This document shows positions 18,939 through 19,302 of a stretch of DNA of 19,302 nucleotides, piece by piece. The position numbers were made by a program, and so were the translations under genes. Origin of the DNA: Ichthyophonus hoferi (taxonomy: Eukaryota; Opisthokonta; Ichthyosporea; Ichthyophonida; Ichthyophonidae); NCBI GenBank assembly GCA_002751075.1, contig NAOQ01000307.1, positions 1 to 19,302 on the forward strand. The letters run 5' to 3'. Numbering within the stretch: position 1 is the stretch's first letter; each line of letters begins with the position of its first letter. A model generated the notes under the pieces. It made no database searches. It was not told the origin of the DNA and saw only the letters and a list, made by a program, of their open reading frames with translations.

Positions 18939-19302
18939 CTATACACAAAACACAGAAAGATGGTTAGACTATTAAAGTCATTGTTGCAAGAAGTTGAGAT
19001 GGAAAAGGAATCATGGTTTGTGGAGTATGGTTATTTGGCTCAGAACTTTCATTAATCATTATATTCAGGCAATGTAGGTAAAAAATTGGTTACCATCATC
19101 GCCAAATAATATACTCTATCTAGATAATACAGAATATAGAATACCTTTACAATATAATAATAAATATTAAATACCAAAAATACTGCTACCGCGTCTAACT
19201 AAAATAACACCTTATTTTCTAACAATACACAAAGGCATGCACGAAAAACAACTCGAACATAAAAAACTACTTAAAATAATATATTAAGAATGGCATTAAA
19301 AT
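18939..19302 (-). other. RPS18: RPS18 coding intron, runs off the window
   Basis: This is the intron before the last coding exon, with its acceptor at 18939. No upstream RPS18 exon (expected to encode a KDGKYSQ-like end) is found before 19302, so it is at least 364 bases long. It contains C/D snoRNA copy 1 at 19109-19031, about 90 bases from the acceptor, in the range typical of intronic snoRNAs. Confidence 0.8.
19031..19109 (-). ncRNA. C/D box snoRNA, SNORD34/snR62-like, copy 1
   Basis: On the minus strand a perfect 9-bp terminal stem (TTATTTGGC with GCCAAATAA) encloses box C ATGATGG (19099-19093), the guide TTACCTACATTG, D' box CTGA (19068-19065), C' box ATGATTA (19059-19053) and box D CTGA (19043-19040). 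The guide pairs over 12 bases with LSU rRNA CAAUGUAGGUAA, which places the 2'-O-methyl at the U of CAAU (SNORD34/snR62 type, from memory of those guides). Only nine bases separate C' from D, and they differ between copies, so the D' guide is probably the only working one. It is processed from the RPS18 coding intron. Confidence 0.85.

Noticed and set aside
18798-19055. Plus-strand 85-codon frame over RPS18
   Set aside because: It is antisense to the RPS18 exon and snoRNA intron; the minus strand encodes the conserved protein.
1-19302. CRISPR array, bacterial operon or prophage
   Set aside because: There are no regularly spaced direct repeats, and the genes are spliced and eukaryotic in type.

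Overview
The window is nuclear DNA from an AT-rich eukaryote. It has spliced genes with GT-AG introns, a eukaryote-type RPS18 C-terminus, intron-encoded C/D box snoRNAs, nuclear-type tRNA-His genes without an encoded G-1, and AATAAA signals. Gene content would suit an opisthokont-grade organism (early fungus, animal or unicellular relative), but nothing seen fixes the lineage.

Layout. Bases 1-4030 are mostly non-coding: a possible transcript end near 178, an unrecognised minus-strand open frame (818-1144), two diverged copies of an interspersed repeat whose two blocks are in opposite order (1350-1560 and 2121-2331), and a hexamer microsatellite (2349-2396). At 4034-6305 lies a five-exon gene for a ROK-family fructokinase-like sugar kinase of 297 residues, with a plausible CCAAT/TATA promoter and a 5' UTR intron. 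Bases 6306-7831 are non-coding and hold an inverted-repeat element. At 7832-15076 lies a seven-exon gene for a protein of about 1064 residues that joins a NYN (PIN-like) RNase domain, an Arg/Ser/Pro-rich linker, one CCCH zinc finger and C-terminal ankyrin repeats. Two base-identical tRNA-His(GTG) genes follow, facing each other about 0.86 kb apart (15846-15917 plus, 16778-16849 minus).

The right end carries the 3' part of RPS18 on the minus strand. Its last coding exon (18938-18771) is flanked by two introns, and each holds a C/D box snoRNA with the same guide. The guide, UUACCUACAUUG before a D' box, is complementary to the LSU rRNA segment CAAUGUAGGUAA, which is the SNORD34/snR62-type target. 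One copy is in a coding intron; the other is in an apparent 3' UTR intron. This paired snoRNA arrangement is the most interesting feature here.

The protein genes do not form an operon or obvious pathway. The NYN-CCCH-ANK protein, RPS18, the snoRNAs and the tRNAs all concern RNA, but there is no evidence of linked function. All exon joins were made by eye from frame continuity and splice-site sequence.
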